From positions 124,001-188,000 of the forward strand of contig JAHHHN010000007.1 of NCBI GenBank assembly GCA_019359325.1: 64,000 nucleotides of DNA, written 5' to 3'. This document shows positions 28,427 through 37,569 of the stretch, in pieces. Made by a program: the position numbers and the translations under genes. The notes under the pieces are model-generated. The model ran no database searches. It worked only from the letters and a program-made list of their open reading frames with translations, and was not told the origin of the DNA. Numbering within the stretch: position 1 is the stretch's first letter; every line of letters begins with the position of its first letter. This DNA comes from Mojavia pulchra JT2-VF2 (GTDB taxonomy: Bacteria > Cyanobacteriota > Cyanobacteriia > Cyanobacteriales > Nostocaceae).

Positions 28427-28643
28427 TAACGATACTCAATGGCTGTCCCGAAGTTATCATCTATGCATACTTTTTTAATGCAGCTATTGAGTATTGATCA
28501 TTTATCTTGGGATTCAAGCCTTTGCTAGAAAATTGTATGAGAACAGCTTGTATAATTCGTTCCTTGGTAATTATGGATTGTTTGGATAAATAATTATCTG
28601 TGCCAAGCGGGATCGCAATCTGTTATTTGATGTCATTTTTTAA
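28423..28643 (-). pseudogene. Decayed xisF 3'-end remnant 1
   Basis: The plus-strand DNA closely follows 50443-50665 of xisF, including TAACGATACTCAATGGCTGT and GCGATCGCAATCTGTT-like blocks. Reading minus gives ILNSCIKKVCIDDNF and TAIEYRY before the stop, matching the XisF C-terminus (ILNGCVKKICVDGNF, TAIEYRY). The rest of the gene is missing and internal frames are broken. Confidence 0.88.
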
Positions 28644-28660
28644 TCCAGAACTTTCAAACT

Positions 28661-29242
28661 CTATTCTGCTTCTACTCCCAATACAACTCCTTCATACAGT
28701 AGTGCGATCGCAAATTCAAATTCGATGCTGGATAGGGTAATAATATCTCCCTCAGTGTATGGATAGTAAAGCCACATTCTTCCCTCTCCCCAACAGTAGC
28801 GTTCAACGGAGATTGTTTCTGAATCTATTAATAAATATTCTTGTAAAGAAGGCATTTTCAGGTAATTAGTGAATTTTTCGCCTCTATCTTTACTGCTTGT
28901 ACTAGGGGAGAGAACTTCAGCAATTATTCTTGGGTTCTGAATAAATTTAAGGGCATTGAGGTCTTGAGGGTCGCAGCTGACGACAACATCAGGATAATAG
29001 TAAGGACTTGTAGGTGTAACTTGCACTTTTACATCCGACACATTTACTCTGCAACCTCTAGCACGTAAATGTGGACGTAAGGCTGTGTACAAATTAAGTG
29101 CAATGTCATTGTGGGGAATTGTACCACCTGTCATCGCAAAAACCTCGCCGTTGACGTATTCGTAGCGAAGGTCTTGCTGGGGTTCCCATGCGAGATATTC
29201 CTCGATGGTCATTTTTTGTGGTTGTTGGGAGATGGCTACCAT
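28661..29242 (-). CDS. Uma2 family endonuclease-like protein
   Basis: A 193-residue Uma2 protein: MTIEEYLAWEPQQDLRYEYV N-terminus, then YYYPDVVVSCDPQD and RIIAEVLSPSTSSKDRGEKF with the D and E-x-L residues of the PD-(D/E)XK site, and LPSLQEYLLID-like segment. It is normal length for the family. It stands between two decayed xisF tails in the same orientation, which suggests that it and its surroundings came in with, or were rearranged by, former recombinase-bearing elements. Function unknown. Confidence 0.88.
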   Translation of the reverse strand: MVAISQQPQKMTIEEYLAWEPQQDLRYEYVNGEVFAMTGGTIPHNDIALNLYTALRPHLRARGCRVNVSDVKVQVTPTSPYYYPDVVVSCDPQDLNALKFIQNPRIIAEVLSPSTSSKDRGEKFTNYLKMPSLQEYLLIDSETISVERYCWGEGRMWLYYPYTEGDIITLSSIEFEFAIALLYEGVVLGVEAE

Positions 29243-29371
29243 AGCAAGATTTTTGGAGTTTGTTTTGATTTTAGCTTGGAGGGTAGGATGTTTTTCTCCT
29301 CAAGGTGATCGCTCTTTTCGTCCATGTCTGCAATTTGTCATGGTTGCAATGTAATAGTGCGATCGGGACAT

Positions 29372-29450
29372 TTAGTAACGATACTCAATTGCTGTAACGA
29401 AGTTTCCATCTACCCATATTTTTTTATGCAACCATTGGCTAGCATCAAAG
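29372..29450 (-). pseudogene. Decayed xisF 3'-end remnant 2
   Basis: Minus-strand translation reads WLHKKIWVDGNFVTAIEYRY then a stop, matching the XisF C-terminus. The DNA block TAGTAACGATACTCAATTGC is shared with the real gene. Homology fades after about 80 bp. Confidence 0.8.
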
Positions 29451-30607
29451 ATTTGCTGAAATAGTATGTGCAATAGTTATGCATAGCTTGAGAGAGCAGA
29501 TTCAGTAATCGCACTAACAGCTACATATGTACACCTATCCGAAGGTAGATTTAGTGATGTACAAATTTAAATATGGTGAGGCAAATTCCTAGGCGATAAA
29601 CATCAATCAATGGAAATAATTTTCAGCAGAAAACGACATTTAATATATTGACAAATGGATAGTTTCCGTATGAGAATACTACTCGTGTCTTCCCCAATAA
29701 CTTTTCTTAAGCAATACCTTAGCCACTTTACGAGGGTAAGTTGATGTATTAACTTCCTTGTTTCTAGGGTTTGGCAAAAACAATAAGTCCTAAAAATTCC
29801 TTCAAGGTTTACCACAAGGGTTTTTTAACGTATTGCCTGCATGATAAAAAGTTTGAGCCTCCAAGCTGCCTTGGAAACTAAACGCTCATGTATGGGTTAT
29901 TTTGCTATTTTTGCCAAAGTTTTTGTAGGCTCTTATTTTGGCAAAGTATTGTTAAGGAAATTAATTTTAACTGTACACTCGGCTAGCTCAAATCAGTAAA
30001 AATTATGTAAATGGCTTTGGAATTGCAAATGATCATTTCTCATATTTTACAAGTACTTAACTACTAGTTAACTAGAATTTAACTATAGTACAATAAGCTC
30101 CGTTGATGCAGCGATTACACCTTAATATAAGCTTTGATAGTATTAATGTTTAGTTATTCAGACGTAAATGCAGTCTTCTAGTTAACAAAGCTTACATCTA
30201 CAGAACAGATGACAACTGCTTCACATGATTGCATACTGCTGACATAACATCAATTTGCTTTGATTTGAGAGTGATATCTGACGACAAGCTGCACTGTACC
30301 CGTCTAAGTTCATCTTTGTAATGCTCGATTACCCAAACTACGCAACGATCCCCATTTAGTTTACGAATGACATTCAAAAAAAGTTGATTTGCGAATGTTT
30401 ACTCATGGAGTAATTGGAAGTATGTCTAAATACGTACTGCAACATCTTCTCACCATGCCTTTATTACCCCCTCTTCTAATTTTGGGAGAGGGGGAGGCTA
30501 GTGAGTGTGGTAACAACTAATGAGCAAGACTTGTATCGTGCATCTAGCACGTTCAAGTGAGCTAGCAAGATGCTCGTAATTATCAGGATCATCAGGAATC
30601 TTCAATT
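29451..30607. other. Non-coding stretch with repeat copy B
   Basis: No gene is recognised. The dispersed repeat copy B lies at 29727-29951. The rest is AT-rich; the region up to 30607 should contain the promoter for the RTX gene but no signal is clear. Confidence 0.4.
29727..29951 (+). repeat. Dispersed ~225-bp repeat, copy B
   Basis: Direct-orientation partner of 16323-16548, sharing TTTACGAGGGTAAGTT, GGTTTGGCAAAAACAATAAG and GGGTTATTTTGC-like blocks, with many differences in the centre. Confidence 0.8.
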
Positions 30608-31855
30608 ATGGCAATCAGAAACGGAACCGAACTGCCCGATACCCTTACAGGAACCGCGAATGCCGATACCTTACGCGGTAATGGTGGTGATGACCTTCTC
30701 AATGGCTTAGGAGCAAATGACTTGCTCCGAGGTGGGAACGATAAAGACTCACTGTTTGGTGGAGGCGGTGCCGACAGACTATTTGGGGATGCAGGCGAGG
30801 ACTCACTGTATGGTGAAGCCGGTAATGACACTCTAATTGGCGGCACAAGTATTGACGATGTCAATGATGGTAAAGACTTCCTTGATGGTGGTGCTGGTGC
30901 TGACTGGGTCTATGGTGGCTTTGAGGATACTGCACAGGGCGGTGCTGGTAATGACACCGTAATTGGTAGCTTCTTAGGTGACGCGCTGTACGGCGATGAC
31001 ACAGAAGGTTCAGTTTCCGGTGGTGCCGACTACATCGATGGCGCAGAGGGCAATGACACTCTCTATGGCGAAGCTGACAGCTTGGCTTCAGGTGGCGCTG
31101 ATACCATCTTAGGTGGCGATGGCGATGACACTCTCTTCGGCTATGCCGGTAATGACTCCCTTTTAGGTGGAGAAGGTATTGACTACCTCGATGGCGGCGA
31201 TGGCGATGACGTTCTCGATGGTGGCGCAGGTACTAGTACCCTCTTAGGTGGTGCTGGCTTAGAAACCATCAGAGGTGGCGTTGACGGTGACTTCATCGAT
31301 GGTGGTGAGGGAGCTGACAACCTCAATGGTCTTGGTGGTAATGACACCATCTACGGTGACTTCGATGCCGAAGAAAGCCTTGCTGGCAATGATGTCCTCA
31401 ATGGTGGTGGTGGCAGTGACTTCCTCGATGGTGGCGCTGGCGTTGACCGCGTTATTGGTGGGGCTGGCATTGACGTTCTGTTTGGTGGCGAAGATGCGGA
31501 AACCCAAACCGCACGCGACACCTTGACTGGCGGGACTGAGACTGATTATTTCCAATTGCTATTCACAGACTTTGTACCAGAACCAATCGATCCCGGTGAG
31601 CCAATCGTACCTCCTCCTGCTGGCGACTGGATTACCGACTTCCAAAATGGTACTGACTTCTTCTTGCTTGAGGGTATTGCATTTGAGGATCTAGGATTCC
31701 AGAACACCACTATTAATGGAGTGACTGGTACTCGAATCTACGTTCTGACAGAAGGCTTTACTCCTGCTCAATCCGAAAACCTCGCCTTTGTGCAAGGGGT
31801 GGGTCGTGCAGCGTTCGACGCATCAGATTTTGTTACCGATACCCCTGTCGTGTAA
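30608..31855 (+). CDS. RTX calcium-binding repeat protein
   Basis: A 415-residue acidic protein built largely of RTX nonapeptides (GGxGxDxLx), for example GGAGADWVYGG and GGDGDDTLFG, from about residue 15 to 305, which fold into a calcium-stabilised beta-roll. The C-terminal ~110 residues (WITDFQNGTDFFLLEGIAFE) resemble the secretion-signal-type end of type I secreted RTX proteins. There is no N-terminal signal peptide, which fits type I secretion. No HlyB/HlyD pair is present in the window. No enzyme domain is seen. It is the first of three RTX genes in this block. Confidence 0.9.
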   Translation: MAIRNGTELPDTLTGTANADTLRGNGGDDLLNGLGANDLLRGGNDKDSLFGGGGADRLFGDAGEDSLYGEAGNDTLIGGTSIDDVNDGKDFLDGGAGADWVYGGFEDTAQGGAGNDTVIGSFLGDALYGDDTEGSVSGGADYIDGAEGNDTLYGEADSLASGGADTILGGDGDDTLFGYAGNDSLLGGEGIDYLDGGDGDDVLDGGAGTSTLLGGAGLETIRGGVDGDFIDGGEGADNLNGLGGNDTIYGDFDAEESLAGNDVLNGGGGSDFLDGGAGVDRVIGGAGIDVLFGGEDAETQTARDTLTGGTETDYFQLLFTDFVPEPIDPGEPIVPPPAGDWITDFQNGTDFFLLEGIAFEDLGFQNTTINGVTGTRIYVLTEGFTPAQSENLAFVQGVGRAAFDASDFVTDTPVV

Positions 31856-31860
31856 GAAAT

Positions 31861-31971
31861 GGGTAACTAGGCGGTGTACTTGGGTACCAGCCAAGTAACA
31901 CACACCTGATAGTTACCCCAGCCATGAAGAGTAGCTACAGAGTCTGGATAACTTGTTGAGCTACTCTTCCG
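31861..31971 (+). terminator. Tandem hairpins after the RTX gene
   Basis: GGGTAACTA (31861-31869) pairs with TAGTTACCC near 31910-31918, with an inner ACTTGG/CCAAGT stem. A second hairpin near 31925-31971 pairs GAAGAGTAGCT with AGCTACTCTTC. They probably attenuate or end transcription; no long T-run follows. Confidence 0.55.
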
Positions 31972-32169
31972 ATGAAGTCTCAATTATAGTCTTTTGATTT
32001 CGTTTTAGTACTTCAAGGTCATTGAGAAATATGTAGTAGAAATGCACCTAGGTTGGGCATTTTCCCACCATCTTCGGGTTTTGGTGGGCAATGCCCACCC
32101 TACACTCTACTGCAATCAAAATATTTCCAGACAGAGAAGTTTTTAGATATCGCAAACACCTCAAACTAC

Positions 32170-32293
32170 AATACGGTTCAGATAAGAGTTGATCCTCCCT
32201 AACCCTCCTTAAAAAGGAGGGAATTAAGCCCCCTTTTTTCTAAGGGGGTTGGGGGGATCTGTTGGAATCGAATACCACTAAATGAACCGTATT
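32170..32293. repeat. MITE-like element, 124 bp, with 12-bp flanking repeat
   Basis: Terminal inverted repeats AATACGGTTCA (32170-32180) and TGAACCGTATT (32283-32293). The interior has GGAGGGTTAGGG-type palindromes (CCTCCTTAAAAAGGAGG). CCTCAAACTACA flanks it on both sides (32159-32170 and 32295-32306), which looks like a long target duplication. Confidence 0.75.
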
Positions 32294-32407
32294 GCCTCAA
32301 ACTACACCCACCATATTTTTTGCTTGCAAGATTCTCGATTTCTGCAACGAGTCGGGAATCTGCTTACCTAGGTTAGGGAAAGGTAGGTTACCAGTAATTA
32401 AAAAGCC

Positions 32408-34459
32408 ATGCGAATTTTATTTTTACACCCCAATTTCCCAGCCCAATTTCGTCATGTAGCTGCTGCTTTAGCTAAGGATAGACATAACCAAGTTTTTTTT
32501 GGGACTACTCGCCAGGATGGTAAATTGCCTGGTGTGAATCGCGTTGTTTATAGCCCTAAACGAGAAGCTCGACCAGAAACTCACCACTATGTCAGACCTT
32601 TAGAAAATGCTGTTCTTCAGGGTCAAGGTGTGTATCGGCTGGCAGAACAACTGAAAGCACGGGGATTTGTCCCGGATGTAGTCTATGGTCATTCGGGTTG
32701 GGGCCCGACTTTATTTATTAAAGATATTTTTCCGCAAGCCAAGTTACTGTGTTATTTTGAGTGGTTTTATCACGCTCATGGCTCTGATGCAGACTTTGAT
32801 CCCAGCGATCGCCTGACTGCGGATGATGAAGCCAGGATTCGGATCAAAAATGCACCAATTTTGCAGGATCTATATAGTTGCGATCGCGGTCTTTCTCCTA
32901 CCTATTGGCAGCGTCAACAATTCCCTTTAGAGTACCACAATAAAATTACTGTACTTCATGACGGAGTTGATACTAATTTTTTCTGTCCAAAACCAGGAGC
33001 AAAATTAGTTCTCCCCAGCATTAATCTCGACCTTTCTCACGTTGAGGAACTTGTTACTTATGCTACTAGAGGTATGGAGCCTTATCGGGGATTTCCCCAA
33101 TTTATAGAGGCGGTGGCTTTACTCCAGCAAAAACGCCCTAATTGTCATGTGGTGATTGTGGGAGAAAACCGCGTAGCTTATGGGAAGAAACTACCCGATG
33201 GCAAAACCTATAAGGAGGTGATGCTAGAAAAATACGATCTCGACCTCAGCCGCGTTCATTTTACAGGTTGGTTGCCTTACACAGAATATCTGCAAGTCCT
33301 CCAAGCTTCTTCAGCCCATGTTTATTTAACCCGTCCCTTTGTTATATCTTGGTCGTTAATGGAATCCCTAGCTACAGGTTGTTTGGTAGTGGGTTCGAGA
33401 ACTCCGCCTGTGATGGAAGTCATTCAAGATGGGGTCAATGGCTTGTTAGCAGATTTCTTTTCACCCCAGGAAATATGCGATCGCATTATCGAAGCCTTGA
33501 ATCATCCAGATAAAATGGCTGCGATTAGGGCAAAAGCAAGGCAAACAGTTCTAGAACGCTATGATTTAGCCCAATTATTACCCCAACACCTGCAATGGAT
33601 ACAGCAAGAAGATAGCAAACTAGTTTCCCCTTGGGAGGGAACGAAGTTAGAGTCAATAGCCCCTGTAGAACATAAGGGATTTGGCGGAAAACAGCAAAAA
33701 GCTGAGAAATCATCTGCCAAACTCTTACAAGTTCATAATCAGACTTTGACAACTCAAGAAATTATTCCCCTGTTAAGTCGATACCAACTGCTACCAAAGC
33801 TTCAGCAAGAACTGATAATTGACGATGCAATCGCCTCTTTTACCTGCTCAAGCGAAGAACAAGCCAAGTGTTACCAAGAGTTTTGTCAACAAAATCAGTT
33901 GTCATCAGAAGTGGAACGCCAAGCTTGGTTACAGCAGCAGAATATTAGCGAAACCCAATTTTTAGAGCTAGCAACTCGCAACCTGAGAATCGAGAAATTC
34001 AAAAAAGCCACCTGGGGTAGCAAGTTAGAGTCTCATTTTCGCCAATTGAAACCGAAACTTGACCAGGTTGTTTATTCTCTGATTCGCATTCGCGATGGCG
34101 CTGCTGCTCAAGAACTTTATTTCCGCCTGCTAGAAGGTGAACAATCCTTTGCCGAAGTAGCAAGGCAATATTCCCAAGGAGCAGAGGCTCAGACTGGCGG
34201 ATTAATAGGGCCAGTATCATTGAGTATGCCTCATCCCCAGTTAGTCCGTATTCTTGCTGTAAGCCAACCCGGTCAATTATTGCCACCGACCAATATTGGA
34301 GATTGGTGGTTAATCGTGCGCCTAGAAAAGTTTATCCCAGCCCAACTGGACGAATCGATGCGGCAACGGTTACTCAACGAACTTTTTTTTACTTGGTTAA
34401 AAGAGCAACTGCAAAAAGCTTCTCAACCACAACCTTTAGCAGTCAAACATTCAGCTTGA
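32408..34459 (+). CDS. Glycosyltransferase family 4 protein fused to a parvulin-type prolyl isomerase
   Basis: A 683-residue protein. Residues 1-410 are a GT4 (GT-B fold) glycosyltransferase with N-terminal MRILFLHPNFPAQFRHVA and the C-terminal donor-binding part around YLTRPFVISWSLMESLATGC and ENRVAYGKK. Residues about 440-683 resemble a SurA/PpiC-like protein: a helical part, then a rotamase core with VVYSLIRIRDGAAAQELYF, GEQSFAEVARQYSQG and TGGLIGPVSL. Such a fusion is unusual. It lies between RTX genes and 33 bp before the first pentapeptide-RTX gene, suggesting it glycosylates and/or folds those repeat proteins before secretion. That role is inference. Confidence 0.85.
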   Translation: MRILFLHPNFPAQFRHVAAALAKDRHNQVFFGTTRQDGKLPGVNRVVYSPKREARPETHHYVRPLENAVLQGQGVYRLAEQLKARGFVPDVVYGHSGWGPTLFIKDIFPQAKLLCYFEWFYHAHGSDADFDPSDRLTADDEARIRIKNAPILQDLYSCDRGLSPTYWQRQQFPLEYHNKITVLHDGVDTNFFCPKPGAKLVLPSINLDLSHVEELVTYATRGMEPYRGFPQFIEAVALLQQKRPNCHVVIVGENRVAYGKKLPDGKTYKEVMLEKYDLDLSRVHFTGWLPYTEYLQVLQASSAHVYLTRPFVISWSLMESLATGCLVVGSRTPPVMEVIQDGVNGLLADFFSPQEICDRIIEALNHPDKMAAIRAKARQTVLERYDLAQLLPQHLQWIQQEDSKLVSPWEGTKLESIAPVEHKGFGGKQQKAEKSSAKLLQVHNQTLTTQEIIPLLSRYQLLPKLQQELIIDDAIASFTCSSEEQAKCYQEFCQQNQLSSEVERQAWLQQQNISETQFLELATRNLRIEKFKKATWGSKLESHFRQLKPKLDQVVYSLIRIRDGAAAQELYFRLLEGEQSFAEVARQYSQGAEAQTGGLIGPVSLSMPHPQLVRILAVSQPGQLLPPTNIGDWWLIVRLEKFIPAQLDESMRQRLLNELFFTWLKEQLQKASQPQPLAVKHSA

Positions 34460-34492
34460 ACCCCTAATTTTTTCATTCTTTAGATACGTAAT

Positions 34493-37453
34493 ATGCCAGC
34501 TTTAAACTTTAGCGAACAACTCTTGGTCGGAAACGACTTTAGCGGTCAAAACCTGAATGGCTCAACATTTTTCAAAGCCACACTCCAAAACGTTCTATTC
34601 GCTCCCAACGACCAAGATACCCGCACACAACTAAGAGGCACTAACTTTGAAGAAGCGAAACTATACAATGTTGATGCCTCAAGAGCTATCTTTGCTGCTA
34701 ATGCCAACTTTGGCCCAGCTACTCTTTATAAGGCGGTATTAGAAAATGTCAATTTCCGGGGAGCAAACCTGACTGGGGTTAATCTCTCATTAATTAGCAC
34801 CAAATTCATCAACTTCTCAAACGCTAATCTCACTAATGCCAGTCTGCGAGAAGCCAATCTCAGCGGTGAACAGTCCGAGCGACCAAACCTGAGAGGAGCT
34901 AACTTTACTGGTGCTGATTTATATAAAGCAAACCTAAAAGCTGCTGATCTGACAAATGCCAATCTTAGCAATGCCAAGTTAGAAGAAACTAACTTTGAAG
35001 CAACTCTTTTTGTCAATGTCGATGCCACCGGTGCTGATTTCCGCCTAGCAAAACTCACAGATATTACCCTGCAAAACTCTACCTTTGACCTAGCTAATTT
35101 AAGTAATGTTGTTCTGAGTGATGCACCTCTCGAACCAGGTCAGACGGGAAACGTTAAGTTTCGCGGTGCTAATTTAAGTGGCTTTTTGGCAGATGATGCC
35201 GTTTTGATTGGTGCTGATTTTAGCCCCCATATAGCTGCCAATAGCACTGTGACGGTAACAAACCTTACAGGTACTAAATTTGATGATACTGATTTGAGTG
35301 GAGCTAACTTCACTCAAGCTAACGCAGAAGGTGTCTTTATTAATGGGCTGGCGGTGGGTGCAAATTTCACCAACGCCAACTTGAGGAATGCTAACCTAGC
35401 TAAAGCTAACTTTACAAATGCTACCTTTGTGGGTGCGGATCTTACAGGTGCAATCCTGGTTGATGTCATTGGTCTAATCGCTGGTGATAGCAATAACAAC
35501 ACCCTCAACGGTACAAGCGAGAATGATAACATCTTCGGCTTTGATGGCAGCGACAACCTGAACGGATTTGGCGGAGATGATTATCTCGACGGCGGCGCTG
35601 GTAATGATGCTCTCAACGGCGGCGCTGGTAATGACGCCATGAAAGGTGGAACTGGTAATGACACTTATATTGTCAATACCTCCGGTGACGTAATTATTGA
35701 ACTTGCTAGCCAAGGCACTGATACTGTCCAGTCTAGCGCCACTACCTATACCTTAAGCAGCCATGTAGAAAGGCTGACTCTCACAGGTACAGCGATAGAG
35801 GGCATTGGCAACGAGCTCGCCAATACGATTACAGGTAACGCGAGCAACAACAACCTCAAAGGCGAAGCAGGCAACGATACCTTGAGTGGCGCTGGCGGTG
35901 ATGATACCCTCGACGGCGGCATAGGCAATGACAGCTTAGTAGGAGGTGTAGGCAACGACACCTATATTATCGATAGTACCGCTGATGTAATTCTCGAAAA
36001 TGTCAGTGAAGGCACTGATACAGTCCGCTCTAGCCTTGCAAGTTATACTCTTGGTGCCACTTCCAACCTAGAAAACCTCACCTTAATTGGCACTGCCCAA
36101 AATGGCACAGGTAATGCGCTGGCTAACATAATCACTGGCAACGAGAGTAATAATACTCTCAACGGTGCTGGTGGCAACGACACCCTCATTGGTAATGCCG
36201 GGGATGATACCCTCAATGGCGACGCAGGCACGGATACGATGAGCGGCGGGACGGGTAACGACACATATATAGCTGATAGCACTGGAGATAGTATTACTGA
36301 AAATGCTAATGAAGGCACGGATATAGTTCGATCTAGCGCTGCTAGTTATACCTTGGCTGCCAATGTAGAGAACCTGATTTTAATTGGCACTGCCCAAAAT
36401 GGCACAGGTAACGAGCTTGACAATACCATCACAGGTAACGAGCTTGACAATATCCTTGATGGAGCAGGTGGTAATGATGCCCTCATTGGTGGTCTGGGCA
36501 ACGACACATATATAGTTAATAGCGCTGGGGATAGTATTACTGAAAATGCTGGAGAAGGCACTGATACGGTTCAGTCCAGCCTTTTTACCTACACTTTAGG
36601 CAGCAATCTGGAAAAGCTGACTTTGATTGGCACTGCCCAAAACGGCAAAGGTAACGAGCTTGATAACACCATCACAGGTAACGAGCTTGACAATACCCTC
36701 GAAGGCGCTGCTGGTAATGATTCCCTCATTGGTGGTCTAGGCAACGATACTTATATTATTGATAGTGCCAGTGACGTGATTATCGAAAATGGCAGTGAAG
36801 GCACTGATACAGCCATTTCCAGCCTCGACTACACCTTAGGTAGCAATCTAGAAAACTTAGTTCTGGTAGGCACTGCGGTCAATGGCACAGGCAACGATCT
36901 CGCCAATAGCATCGCAGGTAACGAAGGTAATAATAGCCTAACTGGAGGATTGGGTAACGATATCCTGTTTGGCAATGCTGGTGCCGATACCCTTTTGGGA
37001 GGCGGTGGTGCCGATACCCTCGATGGCGGTGATGGCGATGATAACCTCAATGGTGGAGGTGGCGCTGATTCACTCATAGGTGGGGCAGGAAATGATGTCG
37101 TCACTGGTGCTGATGCTAATGATATTTTGGTCGGCGGTATAGGCAACGACACAATCACAGGTGGTGCAGGTAGCGATACGATTCGCTATGCCAGTGGTGA
37201 TGGACAAGACAGAATTAACGGATTCACTACAGGCGCGGGTGGAGATGTCCTTTCCTTCAGCGGTATTGGTGCCATTGATGTGTTTTACAACGCCGCAGGT
37301 AATACCGTGTTCCGCATCGGAGACGGCATTGCTGGAAATGCAGATTTCAATACAGGCCAATTGTTGCTCACCTTGGTTAACACTTCCTTCACGGCAGCGG
37401 ATATCAGCACTAACATTGACCCCACTAACACAACTATCTTCCAATTCTCGTAA
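34493..37453 (+). CDS. Pentapeptide-repeat and RTX calcium-binding protein
   Basis: A 986-residue secreted-type protein. Residues 1-330 are pentapeptide repeats (A(D/N)LxX) such as ANLTGVNLSLI and GANFTGADLYKANLKAADLT, forming a right-handed beta-helix. From about 345 the protein has RTX nonapeptides and about six ~90-residue modules with NDTYIVNS, ENxxEGTDTV and LIGTAQNGTGNELDN, each probably a beta-roll with calcium sites. The end resembles an RTX secretion region. No signal peptide is present. It follows the glycosyltransferase-parvulin gene by 33 bp, and a paralogue lies 117 bp downstream. Probably a surface or extracellular adhesin or matrix protein. Confidence 0.92.
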   Translation: MPALNFSEQLLVGNDFSGQNLNGSTFFKATLQNVLFAPNDQDTRTQLRGTNFEEAKLYNVDASRAIFAANANFGPATLYKAVLENVNFRGANLTGVNLSLISTKFINFSNANLTNASLREANLSGEQSERPNLRGANFTGADLYKANLKAADLTNANLSNAKLEETNFEATLFVNVDATGADFRLAKLTDITLQNSTFDLANLSNVVLSDAPLEPGQTGNVKFRGANLSGFLADDAVLIGADFSPHIAANSTVTVTNLTGTKFDDTDLSGANFTQANAEGVFINGLAVGANFTNANLRNANLAKANFTNATFVGADLTGAILVDVIGLIAGDSNNNTLNGTSENDNIFGFDGSDNLNGFGGDDYLDGGAGNDALNGGAGNDAMKGGTGNDTYIVNTSGDVIIELASQGTDTVQSSATTYTLSSHVERLTLTGTAIEGIGNELANTITGNASNNNLKGEAGNDTLSGAGGDDTLDGGIGNDSLVGGVGNDTYIIDSTADVILENVSEGTDTVRSSLASYTLGATSNLENLTLIGTAQNGTGNALANIITGNESNNTLNGAGGNDTLIGNAGDDTLNGDAGTDTMSGGTGNDTYIADSTGDSITENANEGTDIVRSSAASYTLAANVENLILIGTAQNGTGNELDNTITGNELDNILDGAGGNDALIGGLGNDTYIVNSAGDSITENAGEGTDTVQSSLFTYTLGSNLEKLTLIGTAQNGKGNELDNTITGNELDNTLEGAAGNDSLIGGLGNDTYIIDSASDVIIENGSEGTDTAISSLDYTLGSNLENLVLVGTAVNGTGNDLANSIAGNEGNNSLTGGLGNDILFGNAGADTLLGGGGADTLDGGDGDDNLNGGGGADSLIGGAGNDVVTGADANDILVGGIGNDTITGGAGSDTIRYASGDGQDRINGFTTGAGGDVLSFSGIGAIDVFYNAAGNTVFRIGDGIAGNADFNTGQLLLTLVNTSFTAADISTNIDPTNTTIFQFS

Positions 37454-37569
37454 TTGAAAGGGCGATCGCATTGGGTGCATTTGAAGCGATCGCATCTTTG
37501 AAAAGTTTGGGTTGCATCTATATTTTTTGGACTAATTAAAAACTTATCTATTTTTTGAGGGATTGCATC

